From Chryseobacterium taiwanense (GTDB lineage: Bacteria; Bacteroidota; Bacteroidia; Flavobacteriales; Weeksellaceae), in the NCBI RefSeq assembly GCF_000813825.1, contig NZ_JWTA01000001.1:124001-188000 (forward strand): 64,000 nucleotides of DNA. The letters run 5' to 3'. Under the pieces are notes generated by a model. It was given only the letters and a program-made list of their open reading frames with translations, did not search any database and was not told where the DNA came from. Every line of letters starts with the position of its first letter. The stretch's first letter is position 1. The translations under genes and the position numbers were made by a program. Of this stretch, positions 41,890 through 50,006 are shown piece by piece.

Positions 41890-44799
41890 ATGATTAATAA
41901 AAATTTAATGATTTCTAAAGTTTGGATTCCGCCAGTCGCTGCATTCTTTCTGGGAGTGGTCAATGTGAATGGTCAGGAAGTAAAAAAAGATACACTTCAT
42001 GAAAAAGAAATAGATGAAGTGGTTGTCGTAGCTTACGGAAAAGCTAAGAAAACCAGTTATACAGGTTCCGTAGCTACTATTTCAAGCGAAAAAATTAATA
42101 ACAGACCTGTTACCAATATAACAAAAGCCTTGGAAGGACAGGTTCCGGGACTTCAGGCGGTAAGTTCTTCGGGACAGCCGGGTTCTACAGCTTCAATCAG
42201 AATCCGTGGAATTGGTTCTATTAGTGCATCGAGTAATCCATTATTTGTGGTAGATGGAATTCCTTTTGATGGGAACATCAACTCGATCAGTCCGAATGAT
42301 ATCGAATCCATCAGTGTACTGAAAGACGCTACGGCAAGTTCATTGTATGGTTCCAGAGGAGCAAACGGTGTGATTATCGTGACTACAAAATCCGGAAAAA
42401 GAGGCGAAGCAAGAGTAAACTTTAATATAAGCCAGGGTTTCTCAAGCAGAGCAGTGAAGGATTACGAGCAGGTAACGACCGATCAATACTTTCAATTGTA
42501 TTGGGAAGCCTTGAGAAACGGATATACATCAAGTCAGGTTTCTTCACAACAGGCTGCACAGATGGCAACTGATAATTTGGTAAACGCTTTGGGAATCAAT
42601 CCTTATGGGACAAGTTATGTGAAACCTGTAGGAACAGACGGGAAACTTTTGCCGGGAGCAACTGCCTTATGGAATGATAACTGGAAAGATATTTTGCAGA
42701 GAACTGCTTCCAGAAATCAGGTAGATCTGGATTTCAGCGGAGGAAATGAAAAAAGCAATTATTTTTTCTCTTTGGGATATTTGGATGATAAGGGAATCGC
42801 GATTGAATCTGGGTTTAAGAAATACAGCACAAGATTAAAGATCAATTCCGAAGTCAAAAAATGGCTGAATGTAGGAGCAAATTTAGCCTACACAAACAGT
42901 CTTCAGGAAGCTCCGCCTTCATCAGATTCTAGAACGGATAATGTGATCAATGCGGCGAGAATCATTCCGTCTTTCTATCCTTACTATGAAAGAAATGCAG
43001 ATGGTAGCTACAAACTGGATGGAAGCGGAAATTATATTTATGATTTCGGAAAATACAGACCGACAAGTGCTTTGCAGAATGAAAATGCGGCCGCAACCTT
43101 GCCTTTGGATAAAAACGAAAACAGAGAAGACAACTTCTCAGGAAAAGGATTTGCAGAATTTACGTTCTTACCGGAATTGAAATTCAGATCGAGCTTTTCA
43201 GTTGATCTGGTGAATTATAATGGTCATTATTATACCAACCCATTGTTGGGAGAAGGTGCGGAAATTGGCGGTTCGGTGACGAAAACAAATTCGAGAACGC
43301 TGTCTTATACGACAAGTAATATTTTGACGTACGATAAAAAATTCGGACAGCATCACATCAATATTTTGGGTGGGCAGGAATTTTATCATTACGAATACCA
43401 GACGATTTCGGGAAGCAGAAGCCAGTTCTCATTGCCGTATTATTATGAGCCGGATGCAGCAGCGTTGTTAGGAAGCTTCACCGGAAATAGTGATACGTTA
43501 GGATTGCTAAGTTTCTTAGGAAAGGCAGAATATGACTATAAAAACAGATACTTTGTTTCAGGATCGGTGAGATCAGATGGCTCATCAAGATTCTCTCCCG
43601 AAAACAGATGGGGAACGTTCTGGTCTGTCGGAGGTTCTTGGAAAGCATCAAACGAAGACTTTATTAAAAACTTAAATGTCTTCAATCAACTAACCCTTCG
43701 TGCAAGTTACGGAGGTCAGGGAAATGATAAACTAAGTACGTATTATGCTTACCAAAGTTTGTATACTTTTTACAATAACTTAGGAGAAGGAGGAACGGTT
43801 GCGAGTAAGTTACCAACTCCGGATCTGAAATGGGAAACCAATCTCAATTTAAACGCAGGTGTTGAATTCGCGATTTTAAATAATAGAATTAAAGGGAACG
43901 TAGAATATTTCCAGCGAAAAAGTAAAGACCTTTTATTCGGAATGCCTTTGGCGCCGTCATTAGGATTTAGCGAATATCAGGCGAATATTGGAGAGCTTAA
44001 AAATACTGGTTTCGAGTTTTCATTATTCACTACGCCTATCAAAACAAAAGATTTTGAATGGAATGTGGATGTGAACTTAAGTACGCTGAAAAATGAGATC
44101 ACCAAACTTCCAAAAGGTTCCATTGTAAGCGGAACCAAACTCTTGCAGGTAGGAGGTTCTGTCTATGATTTCTATATTCCGGAATGGGTAGGAGTAGATC
44201 CGAACAACGGAAATCCGCTTTGGAAAACCATCACCACAGATGCAAGCGGCAATACCGTAGAAGGAACCACTTCAGAATATGCAAAAGCAACGAAAACATT
44301 ACAGGGCTCATCACTTCCGAAAGTAATGGGAGGGATTACGACAAGTTTAGCATACAAAAACTTTGATTTCTCCACCTTAGTATCATTTGCGATCGGAGGA
44401 AAAATTTTAGATACTGATTATACCATGATGATGCATAACGGAAGTTCGGCGGGGAGAGCATGGAGCTCAGAAATGCTGAACAGATGGACGCCTGAAAATC
44501 CTTATACGGACGTTCCGAAATTAAGTACAACAACCAATAACTGGACTTCGACGTCATCAAGATTTTTATACTCAGGAACGTATGCGAGAGTAAAAAATGT
44601 GAGTTTAGGATATACTCTTCCATCAGATTATTTTGAAAGAATCGGATTGAAGAAATTCAGAGTATATGTTCAGGCAGAAAACCTTCTGACATTCTACAAA
44701 CACAAAGGAATGGATCCTGAACAGACATTGGATGGAACAACCTATTACAGATATCCTGCGATGAGAACGATTACTTTCGGGGTACAGGCAACTCTTTAA
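41890..44799 (+). CDS. SusC/RagA-family TonB-dependent transporter under SAM riboswitch control
   Basis: This 969-residue protein has a signal peptide (VWIPPVAAFFLGVVNVNGQ), TonB-box-like DEVVVVAYGKAKKTSYTG, and plug motifs IRIRGIGSISASSNPLFVVDGIPF and SPNDIESISVLKDATASSLYGSRGANGVIIVTT. The barrel ends MDPEQTLDGTTYYRYPAMRTITFGVQATL. It pairs with the SusD gene eight bases downstream. The S-box leader links it to sulphur/methionine supply, so the ligand may be a methionine-containing peptide or another organosulphur compound. That is inferred from regulation only. Confidence 0.95.
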   Translation: MINKNLMISKVWIPPVAAFFLGVVNVNGQEVKKDTLHEKEIDEVVVVAYGKAKKTSYTGSVATISSEKINNRPVTNITKALEGQVPGLQAVSSSGQPGSTASIRIRGIGSISASSNPLFVVDGIPFDGNINSISPNDIESISVLKDATASSLYGSRGANGVIIVTTKSGKRGEARVNFNISQGFSSRAVKDYEQVTTDQYFQLYWEALRNGYTSSQVSSQQAAQMATDNLVNALGINPYGTSYVKPVGTDGKLLPGATALWNDNWKDILQRTASRNQVDLDFSGGNEKSNYFFSLGYLDDKGIAIESGFKKYSTRLKINSEVKKWLNVGANLAYTNSLQEAPPSSDSRTDNVINAARIIPSFYPYYERNADGSYKLDGSGNYIYDFGKYRPTSALQNENAAATLPLDKNENREDNFSGKGFAEFTFLPELKFRSSFSVDLVNYNGHYYTNPLLGEGAEIGGSVTKTNSRTLSYTTSNILTYDKKFGQHHINILGGQEFYHYEYQTISGSRSQFSLPYYYEPDAAALLGSFTGNSDTLGLLSFLGKAEYDYKNRYFVSGSVRSDGSSRFSPENRWGTFWSVGGSWKASNEDFIKNLNVFNQLTLRASYGGQGNDKLSTYYAYQSLYTFYNNLGEGGTVASKLPTPDLKWETNLNLNAGVEFAILNNRIKGNVEYFQRKSKDLLFGMPLAPSLGFSEYQANIGELKNTGFEFSLFTTPIKTKDFEWNVDVNLSTLKNEITKLPKGSIVSGTKLLQVGGSVYDFYIPEWVGVDPNNGNPLWKTITTDASGNTVEGTTSEYAKATKTLQGSSLPKVMGGITTSLAYKNFDFSTLVSFAIGGKILDTDYTMMMHNGSSAGRAWSSEMLNRWTPENPYTDVPKLSTTTNNWTSTSSRFLYSGTYARVKNVSLGYTLPSDYFERIGLKKFRVYVQAENLLTFYKHKGMDPEQTLDGTTYYRYPAMRTITFGVQATL

Positions 44800-44807
44800 C
44801 ATTTAAA

Positions 44808-46310
44808 ATGAAAACAATGAAAAAATTAAAATATATATCTTTTGCAGTAATCACAGCGTTGTCTTTAATTAGTTGTGAAAGTGATTTGGAGACAGCTCCA
44901 ACCAATCAGGCGAGTGAAGAAGAGGTTTTCAAAACGGCAGAAAGCGCAGAAACGGTTATCAACGGAACTTGGGCAAAATTTAATAACGACGGAACTACGT
45001 ACGCAAATATCGGGTATTCAACAGTGTTGAGAACAAGCGATGCGATGGGAAGTGATGTGGCGGTTTTAACCAATAAATACGGTTTTCCCGGAGCTTACGC
45101 CTTCACGGATCTGGTAAATAATACAGGAAGTAGACCTCTTTATATCTGGAATTCTTTGTATTCTGTAATCAATAATATGAATAATGTTATTGCAAGAATT
45201 GATGCAGCAGAAGGAAGTCAGGAAAAGAAAGACCAGGTGAAAGGTCAGGCAAAAGCGTTGAGGGCTTTTTGTTATTTAAATCTCGCGAGTTTTTATCAGT
45301 TCAGTTATTTAAAAGATAAAACAGCGTTAACCGCACCGATTTATACAGAACCAACAACGACAAGTTCTGTAGGGAAGAAAAAAGCCAGTCTCGAAGAAAT
45401 TTATACTTTAATTAAAAGTGATCTTACAGACGCGGACAATTTACTTCAAAACTATTCAAGAAATAACAAAGATAAAATTGATAGATCTGTTGTAAATGGA
45501 TTGTTGGCAAGAGTTTACCTAAATACAGGCGACTGGACAAAAGCAGCAGCTTCTGCAAAAATTGCAAGAAATGGTTATGCTTTAATGACAACCGAAAAAT
45601 ATAAAGACGGTTTCAATGACATCAGTAATGGAGAATGGATTTGGGGACACGGACAAACGCAGGAACAGTCGGGTGAAAGCTATGCTTTTCACTTTTTAGA
45701 TGTGTCGTCTTCAGGAAGCTATTACTACAGCTTTATGGCTGATCCTTACTTTAAAGATTTGTTTGATACCAATGATATTCGTTATTCTCTCTTTTCATGG
45801 GATGGGAATCCTGGAAGAGAAGGGCTTTTACGATATGCTAAATTTAAATTTAAAGCTAATCTGATTGCTGATATCGTTTTCATGAGAGCTGCTGAAATGT
45901 ATTTAATTGAAGCTGAAGCCGAAGCCAGAAACGGTAATGTAACAAATGCCGTAACCGTTTTAAATCAATTGAAATCAGCAAGAAATGCCAATCAGTATTC
46001 AGGCTCTTTAGCACAAAATGATGTCATTAAGGAAGTCTTAATTGAAAGAAGAAAAGAATTGTTCGGCGAAGGATTCTCTTTATCAGATATTATCAGAACG
46101 CAGGGCACAGTCGTGAGAAAACCGTTTACCAATTCAAGCGGACAGGCGATTCAGGTGCAGATTACCACTCCCGATGGAGTGGTGAAAACAGTGAACGGGA
46201 GAGGACATACCATTTTTGCATTCCCAGATCAGTCGGCGTTCGTAGCCAACAGCAGATATTACTTATTCTCAATTCCGCAAAAAGAAATAGAGAATAATCC
46301 CAACTTATAG
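44808..46310 (+). CDS. SusD/RagB-family surface lipoprotein
   Basis: This 500-residue protein has a lipoprotein signal ISFAVITALSLISC, followed by ESD. KGQAKALRAFCYLNLASFYQF, NGLLARVYLNTGDWTKAA (TPR-like helices), FMRAAEMYLIEAEAEARNG and VLIERRKELFGEGFSLSDIIRTQG are typical of SusD, as is the closing SIPQKEIENNPNL. It is the surface partner of the SusC transporter upstream and shares its riboswitch leader. The operon ends at the terminator at 46339. Confidence 0.95.
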   Translation: MKTMKKLKYISFAVITALSLISCESDLETAPTNQASEEEVFKTAESAETVINGTWAKFNNDGTTYANIGYSTVLRTSDAMGSDVAVLTNKYGFPGAYAFTDLVNNTGSRPLYIWNSLYSVINNMNNVIARIDAAEGSQEKKDQVKGQAKALRAFCYLNLASFYQFSYLKDKTALTAPIYTEPTTTSSVGKKKASLEEIYTLIKSDLTDADNLLQNYSRNNKDKIDRSVVNGLLARVYLNTGDWTKAAASAKIARNGYALMTTEKYKDGFNDISNGEWIWGHGQTQEQSGESYAFHFLDVSSSGSYYYSFMADPYFKDLFDTNDIRYSLFSWDGNPGREGLLRYAKFKFKANLIADIVFMRAAEMYLIEAEAEARNGNVTNAVTVLNQLKSARNANQYSGSLAQNDVIKEVLIERRKELFGEGFSLSDIIRTQGTVVRKPFTNSSGQAIQVQITTPDGVVKTVNGRGHTIFAFPDQSAFVANSRYYLFSIPQKEIENNPNL

Positions 46311-46338
46311 TTTAGTTTTTAAATTTCTCGAAAGAGGA

Positions 46339-46368
46339 GAAGCCATTGCTTTTGCGATGGCTTTTTTA
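46339..46368 (+). terminator. Rho-independent terminator after the second SusCD operon
   Basis: AAGCCATTGC, a TTTT loop and GCGATGGCTT (one G-U pair) are followed by a T-run, 30 bases after the SusD stop. Confidence 0.88.
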
Positions 46369-46431
46369 TTTTACCTATTTTGTATTGAAAATAAAACTCT
46401 GCGTTAATAAAGAGCGGAGATTTCAAAAAAT

Positions 46432-46659
46432 ACCTGATTTTTGGCGTTCCAAACCCCATCCGATAGGTTCCTGACGTATCTTTTGACGTTCCAAGCCCCT
46501 TTTATGAGGTTGTTGACCCCAAAAATGACGTTGGGTAACGCCAATTTTGCCGTCCCGAACGTATAATTTGGCGTTCCGAACCTCAAAAATGGGGTTGTAC
46601 AACGCCAATAAAGGCGTCTGAAACCCCAAAATTGGGGTAAAGGACGTCATTCAAGATCA
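46432..46659. repeat. Array of about 11 short palindromic units phased at 21 bp
   Basis: Units of 16 bases begin at 46432, 46453, 46474, 46495, 46516, 46538, 46559, 46580, 46602, 46623 and 46644, so the steps are 21 or 22 bases, about two DNA turns. The common form is A-C-[CG]-[CT]-C, six mostly A/T bases, then G-[GA]-[CG]-G-T. Good examples are ACGCCAATAAAGGCGT (46602) and ACCCCAAAATTGGGGT (46623). Spacers are 5-6 bases, often TCCRA. Arms of the ACCCC and ACGCC kinds tend to alternate. The first and last units are degenerate. Minus-strand open frames across it look like by-products of the repeat. I recognise no known element. Confidence 0.85.
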
Positions 46660-46670
46660 GTAGTTGAAGT

Positions 46671-46707
46671 TTGCAATAGTATTGCAACGAACTTAGAAAT
46701 ATTTTTG
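46671..46707 (+). promoter_or_regulatory. Fur-type operator and promoter of the regulator gene
   Basis: TTGCAATAGTATTGCAA (46671-46687) is a perfect palindrome with 8-bp arms about a central G. The -7 element TATTTTTG follows at 46700-46707. The operator covers the place of the -33 element. The same arrangement at the same distance recurs before the ATPase gene. Confidence 0.7.
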
Positions 46708-46809
46708 CCTGCTTTAGTAAACATTTAATAGATGTAAACTGAGATGCTTAATGATAAAAGCATTCAAAAAACAACTAACTTTGAGAGAAGAACATCAAAA
46801 TCCTGTAGA

Positions 46810-47229
46810 ATGAAAGTAGATATCGAAAATAAATTAATGGACAAAAACACCAAACCTACAAGTATGAGGATTTTGGTGTATGATTTTCTGAGTTCTCAGG
46901 AAGCAGCTTTGTCATTATCTGAAATTGAAAATCATTTTGAAAATGCAGACCGTACTACCATCTACAGAACTTTGAAAACCTTTGAAGAAAAGGGAATCGT
47001 TCATAGCATTCAGGAAAATACAACGACAAAATATAAACTTTGCGACGATGGTTGCGATGAAAGTACCCACAAAGACTGGCATCTTCATTTCTATTGCAAG
47101 ATTTGTAAACAGACCACCTGTAAAGAAGATATTTCTTTTCCAGAAAATATGCAGACCAATTTCAGGATCGATGAAATAAGACTTTTTACTAAAGGAATTT
47201 GTGAAAACTGTCTCGAAAGTTTGCAATAG
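46810..47229 (+). CDS. Fur-family metal- or peroxide-responsive transcriptional regulator
   Basis: This 139-residue protein starts at the ATG at 46810 (MKVDIENKLMDKNTKPT), which gives the usual family length; an in-frame ATG at 46744 is further away from it. The winged-helix region SLSEIENHFENADRTTIYRTLKTFEEKGIVH is characteristic of Fur proteins. WHLHFYCKICKQTTC gives the His-rich metal site and the first CxxC, and GICENC the second CxxC of the structural zinc site. It probably represses itself and the adjacent metal ATPase through the shared TTGCAATA palindrome. Zur, Fur or PerR type cannot be decided from sequence. Confidence 0.88.
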   Translation: MKVDIENKLMDKNTKPTSMRILVYDFLSSQEAALSLSEIENHFENADRTTIYRTLKTFEEKGIVHSIQENTTTKYKLCDDGCDESTHKDWHLHFYCKICKQTTCKEDISFPENMQTNFRIDEIRLFTKGICENCLESLQ

Positions 47230-47257
47230 TGTTGCATTCACTTTAATTCTAATTTTG
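47221..47257 (+). promoter_or_regulatory. Fur-type operator and promoter of the metal ATPase
   Basis: TTGCAATAGTGTTGCAT (47221-47237) is a second, slightly imperfect copy of the palindrome. It overlaps the last two codons and stop of the regulator gene. TAATTTTG at 47250-47257 is the -7 element. Operator start to -7 start is 29 bases, exactly as upstream of the regulator. Confidence 0.7.
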
Positions 47258-47273
47258 ATTAAAATTTTAAGTT

Positions 47274-49232
47274 ATGGAAGAATGCTGTAGCACAAAACCC
47301 AAAAAAGAGCACAACCACAATCATGAAGGGCATGATCACGATCACGGCCATTCTCATGATACAGGAGATCAATCTGTGTTTCAGATGTTTCTCCCTGCGA
47401 TGGGCTCTTTTGCGTTATTACTCATAGGGATCGCTTTAGATCATTATATAAAACCCGATTGGTTTGCCGGCTGGATTCGTTTAGTATGGTATTTGGTTGC
47501 CTATATTCCCGTTGGACTTCCTGTTTTAAAAGAAGCGTATGAAAGTATCACAAAAGGCGATGTTTTCTCTGAATTTTTCCTGATGGGAATCGCAACCGTA
47601 GGCGCTTTTGCCATAGGAGAATATCCCGAAGGTGTTGCGGTAATGCTGTTCTATTCGGTGGGTGAGGTTTTTCAGGCAATGGCGGTGACCAGAGCGAAAA
47701 GCAATATCAAATCTTTACTCGATCAGCGTCCCGATGAGGTGACTGTTTTAAAAGGTGGAAAACCTGAAATTGTAAAGGCAGAAAAAGTAAATATCGGTGA
47801 AATTATTCAGTTGAAATCCGGAGAAAAATTGGGATTAGACGGAGAATTATTATCCGAAACCGCTTCTTTCAATACCTCTGCATTAACGGGTGAAAGTAAA
47901 CCTGATACCAAGAAAAAAGGAGAAACTGTTTTAGCCGGTATGATTAATTTAAATACCGTTAGTCAAGTAAAAGTAACGACCGCTTACAAAGACAGTAAGC
48001 TGAGCAAGATTTTAGAATTGGTTCAGAATGCAACCGCTCAGAAAGCACCGACGGAATTATTCATCAGAAAATTTGCAAAAATTTATACCCCCATTGTTGT
48101 ATTTCTGGCTATCGGAATTACTTTGTTACCGTATTTCTTCGTTGAAGACTATCAATTTAAAACATGGCTGTACAGAGCATTGGTCTTTCTGGTAATTTCT
48201 TGTCCTTGTGCGTTGGTGATTTCCATTCCATTGGGATATTTCGGTGGAATAGGGGCAGGAAGCAGAAATGGAATTTTATTTAAAGGAAGCAACTTTTTAG
48301 ATATTCTGGCAAATGTTCAAAATGTAGTGATGGATAAAACCGGAACGATGACAGAAGGTGTCTTCAAAGTACAGGAAGTAAATTTTAATGCTGAATTTAA
48401 TAAAGACGAGATTTTAAAATTAGTCAATGCTTTAGAAAGTAAAAGTTCACATCCCGTTGCAACGGCAATCCATGAATATGTCGGAGAAATCGATCATGCC
48501 ATTCCCTTGGAAGATGTGGAGGAAAGTGCAGGACACGGCTTAAAAGCAACCATCAACGAAAAAGAACTATTAGTTGGAAATTTCAAGCTGATGGATAAAT
48601 TGAACATCAATTACAACATAAAATCTGAAAATATTGTCTACACATTAATTGCTGTGGCTTATGATAGAAAATTTGTAGGATATCTTACGATAGCAGATTC
48701 TATAAAAGAAGATGCGCAATTAACCATCAATAAATTAAAATCATTAAACGTAAAAACCACGATGCTGAGTGGCGACAAAACCTCCGTTGTACAGTACGTT
48801 GCTGATACCTTGGGAATTCAGAATGCATACGGAGATCTTTTGCCTGAAGATAAAGTAAATAAAGTCAAAGAAATTAAAGCAAAAAATCAAACCGTTGCCT
48901 TTGTTGGAGACGGCGTGAATGATGCTCCCGTTGTGGCTTTAAGTGATGTGGGAATTGCCATGGGCGGATTGGGAAGTGATGCAACGATTGAAACCGCAGA
49001 TGTAGTTATTCAGGATGATATGCCGAGTAAAATCCCGATGGCGATCAATATCGGAAAACAAACTAAAAAAATAGTTTGGCAGAATATTATTTTGGCTTTT
49101 GCAATCAAAGCAATTGTACTTGCTTTGGGAGCGGGAGGATTGGCAACGATGTGGGAAGCTGTTTTTGCCGATGTGGGAGTTGCATTATTGGCTATTTTAA
49201 ATGCTGTAAGAATTCAACGAATGGAATTTTAA
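47274..49232 (+). CDS. Heavy-metal P1B-type ATPase (Zn/Cd/Pb type, CPC motif)
   Basis: This 652-residue protein has a short N-terminus with CCSTKP and a His/Asp-rich run (HNHNHEGHDHDHGHSH) in place of an HMA domain. Membrane helices lead to CPCALVISIPLGYFGG, the metal site of P1B-1/2 pumps. MDKTGTMTEG is the phosphorylation site, SSHPVA the HP motif, and GDGVNDAPVVALSDVGIAMGG the hinge. The last helix holds ADVGVALLAILNA, with an Asp as in ZntA/CadA. These features favour Zn2+/Cd2+/Pb2+ over copper export. It has its own promoter and operator 45 bases after the regulator gene. Confidence 0.9.
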   Translation: MEECCSTKPKKEHNHNHEGHDHDHGHSHDTGDQSVFQMFLPAMGSFALLLIGIALDHYIKPDWFAGWIRLVWYLVAYIPVGLPVLKEAYESITKGDVFSEFFLMGIATVGAFAIGEYPEGVAVMLFYSVGEVFQAMAVTRAKSNIKSLLDQRPDEVTVLKGGKPEIVKAEKVNIGEIIQLKSGEKLGLDGELLSETASFNTSALTGESKPDTKKKGETVLAGMINLNTVSQVKVTTAYKDSKLSKILELVQNATAQKAPTELFIRKFAKIYTPIVVFLAIGITLLPYFFVEDYQFKTWLYRALVFLVISCPCALVISIPLGYFGGIGAGSRNGILFKGSNFLDILANVQNVVMDKTGTMTEGVFKVQEVNFNAEFNKDEILKLVNALESKSSHPVATAIHEYVGEIDHAIPLEDVEESAGHGLKATINEKELLVGNFKLMDKLNINYNIKSENIVYTLIAVAYDRKFVGYLTIADSIKEDAQLTINKLKSLNVKTTMLSGDKTSVVQYVADTLGIQNAYGDLLPEDKVNKVKEIKAKNQTVAFVGDGVNDAPVVALSDVGIAMGGLGSDATIETADVVIQDDMPSKIPMAINIGKQTKKIVWQNIILAFAIKAIVLALGAGGLATMWEAVFADVGVALLAILNAVRIQRMEF

Positions 49233-49237
49233 ATTTA

Positions 49238-49338
49238 TCTCTCGCAGATTGCACAGATATCGCAGATGATTGCGCATATTTTCTTTTATTAAAAATTAAA
49301 ACATAAACATCTGCGCAATCAGCTAAATGTGCGAGAGA
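49238..49338. repeat. Dispersed inverted-repeat element, family A, second copy
   Basis: The left arm at 49239-49276 (CTCTCGCAGATTGCACAG, then CGCAGATG) and right arm at 49307-49338 (ACATCTGCGCAATC ... GTGCGAGAGA) pair imperfectly around an AT-rich centre. It resembles the element at 40759-40962 in arm sequence and in TGATTGCGCAT following the left arm. It fills the space after the ATPase gene. Confidence 0.75.
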
Positions 49339-49410
49339 AAAAAATATCTGTATTATCAATCAGAAAAATGACTTTCATCATAAATCAATCGTAAAAACAA
49401 AATTCAGTAG

Positions 49411-49418
49411 TATATTTG
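49411..49418 (+). promoter_or_regulatory. -7 element before the first CxGKC mini-protein
   Basis: TATATTTG fits TAnnTTTG and lies 15-18 bases before the TTG start codons. No TTG -33 element is found at the right distance. Confidence 0.4.
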
Positions 49419-49432
49419 TAGAAGAGAATTGA

Positions 49433-49798
49433 TTGTTGAAGTTTTTCATTTCCATATTTATTATTTTCACGATTGCAATACGTCCGGTTTTGCCATTGAT
49501 TAATTACGCGGTAAATTATGATTACATCGTGAAAAATCTTTGTGAAAACAGAAATGTTGCTCAATCAACCTGTAAAGGAAAGTGCTACGTTGAAAAAGAA
49601 TTGGCAAAAACGGAGAAGCAATCCAACAACAATCAAAATATAAAAATCACTGGATTAGATGTATTTTTATCTAACGACATTCTTTCACTTTTTGGTAAAG
49701 ATAAGTTGGAAACTCTCATGAAAAATCCAAATTCGGATTACATCAATTCTCATACTTCGGAATATTTCTCCAGAATATTTCATCCTCCTTTAGCTTAA
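49433..49798 (+). CDS. Small membrane-anchored CxGKC protein, TTG start
   Basis: This protein of about 121 residues has an N-terminal hydrophobic segment (FFISIFIIFTIAIRPVLPLINYAVNYDYI), then LCENRNVAQSTCKGKCYVEKELAKT and a polar stretch ending IFHPPLA. No ATG exists; a TTG at 49433 or 49436 must be used. A paralogue at 51658-52026 shares RPxxPLxxYAVNYDYI, LCxN, CxGKCYxxKE and a C-terminal IFxPP. I do not know a function. The Cys-rich motif on the outer side of the membrane and the copper-type neighbours suggest metal binding or delivery, which is inferred. Confidence 0.7.
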   Translation: MLKFFISIFIIFTIAIRPVLPLINYAVNYDYIVKNLCENRNVAQSTCKGKCYVEKELAKTEKQSNNNQNIKITGLDVFLSNDILSLFGKDKLETLMKNPNSDYINSHTSEYFSRIFHPPLA

Positions 49799-49808
49799 AT
49801 TTTATTTT

Positions 49809-49831
49809 AAACTAAATTCTTAGTTTGTTGT
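49809..49831 (+). terminator. Weak AT-rich terminator-like hairpin
   Basis: AAACTAA and TTAGTTT pair around ATTC and are followed by GTTGTTTTT, a few bases after the mini-protein stop. The stem has a single G-C pair. Confidence 0.3.
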
Positions 49832-49860
49832 TTTTGCAAGTATTCTGTATTTGCTAAGTG

Positions 49861-49926
49861 TTAACGCCATTGCGAACGAAAGAAAAGTATTTTGGATTAT
49901 AAAATCCTAGTGGGCTTTGCGTTTAA
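49861..49926. repeat. Inverted-repeat element, family C (AACGC type), short copy
   Basis: TTAACGC at 49861 pairs with GCGTTTAA ending at 49926, enclosing an inner GGATT...AATCC hairpin. It resembles the outer arms of the larger element at 55194-55369. Confidence 0.45.
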
Positions 49927-50006
49927 ATAAAACAAAATCAATAGAATTAGTTTAAAATCTATCAATTTTCATTCAATACTAGTATTAATTTCAATTTAAA
50001 ATTAAA

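Noticed and set aside
46404..46650. Two overlapping minus-strand open frames across the palindrome array
   Set aside because: Their residues simply repeat with the array period, there is no start signal, and the conserved property is DNA symmetry, not the peptide.
46432..46659. CRISPR array
   Set aside because: The units are 16 bases at 21-22-bp steps with 5-6-base spacers, and no cas gene is near; CRISPR spacers would be about 30 bases and unique.
47221..47237. Second TTGCAATA palindrome as chance coding sequence
   Set aside because: Chance was considered because it overlaps the stop codon, but the same 29-base distance to a -7 element in both copies makes it unlikely, so it was kept as an operator.
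49433..49798. Lipoprotein or heme protein reading of the CxGKC motif
   Set aside because: CKGKC is not a CxxCH heme site, and the Cys residues lie far from the end of the membrane segment, so neither reading holds.
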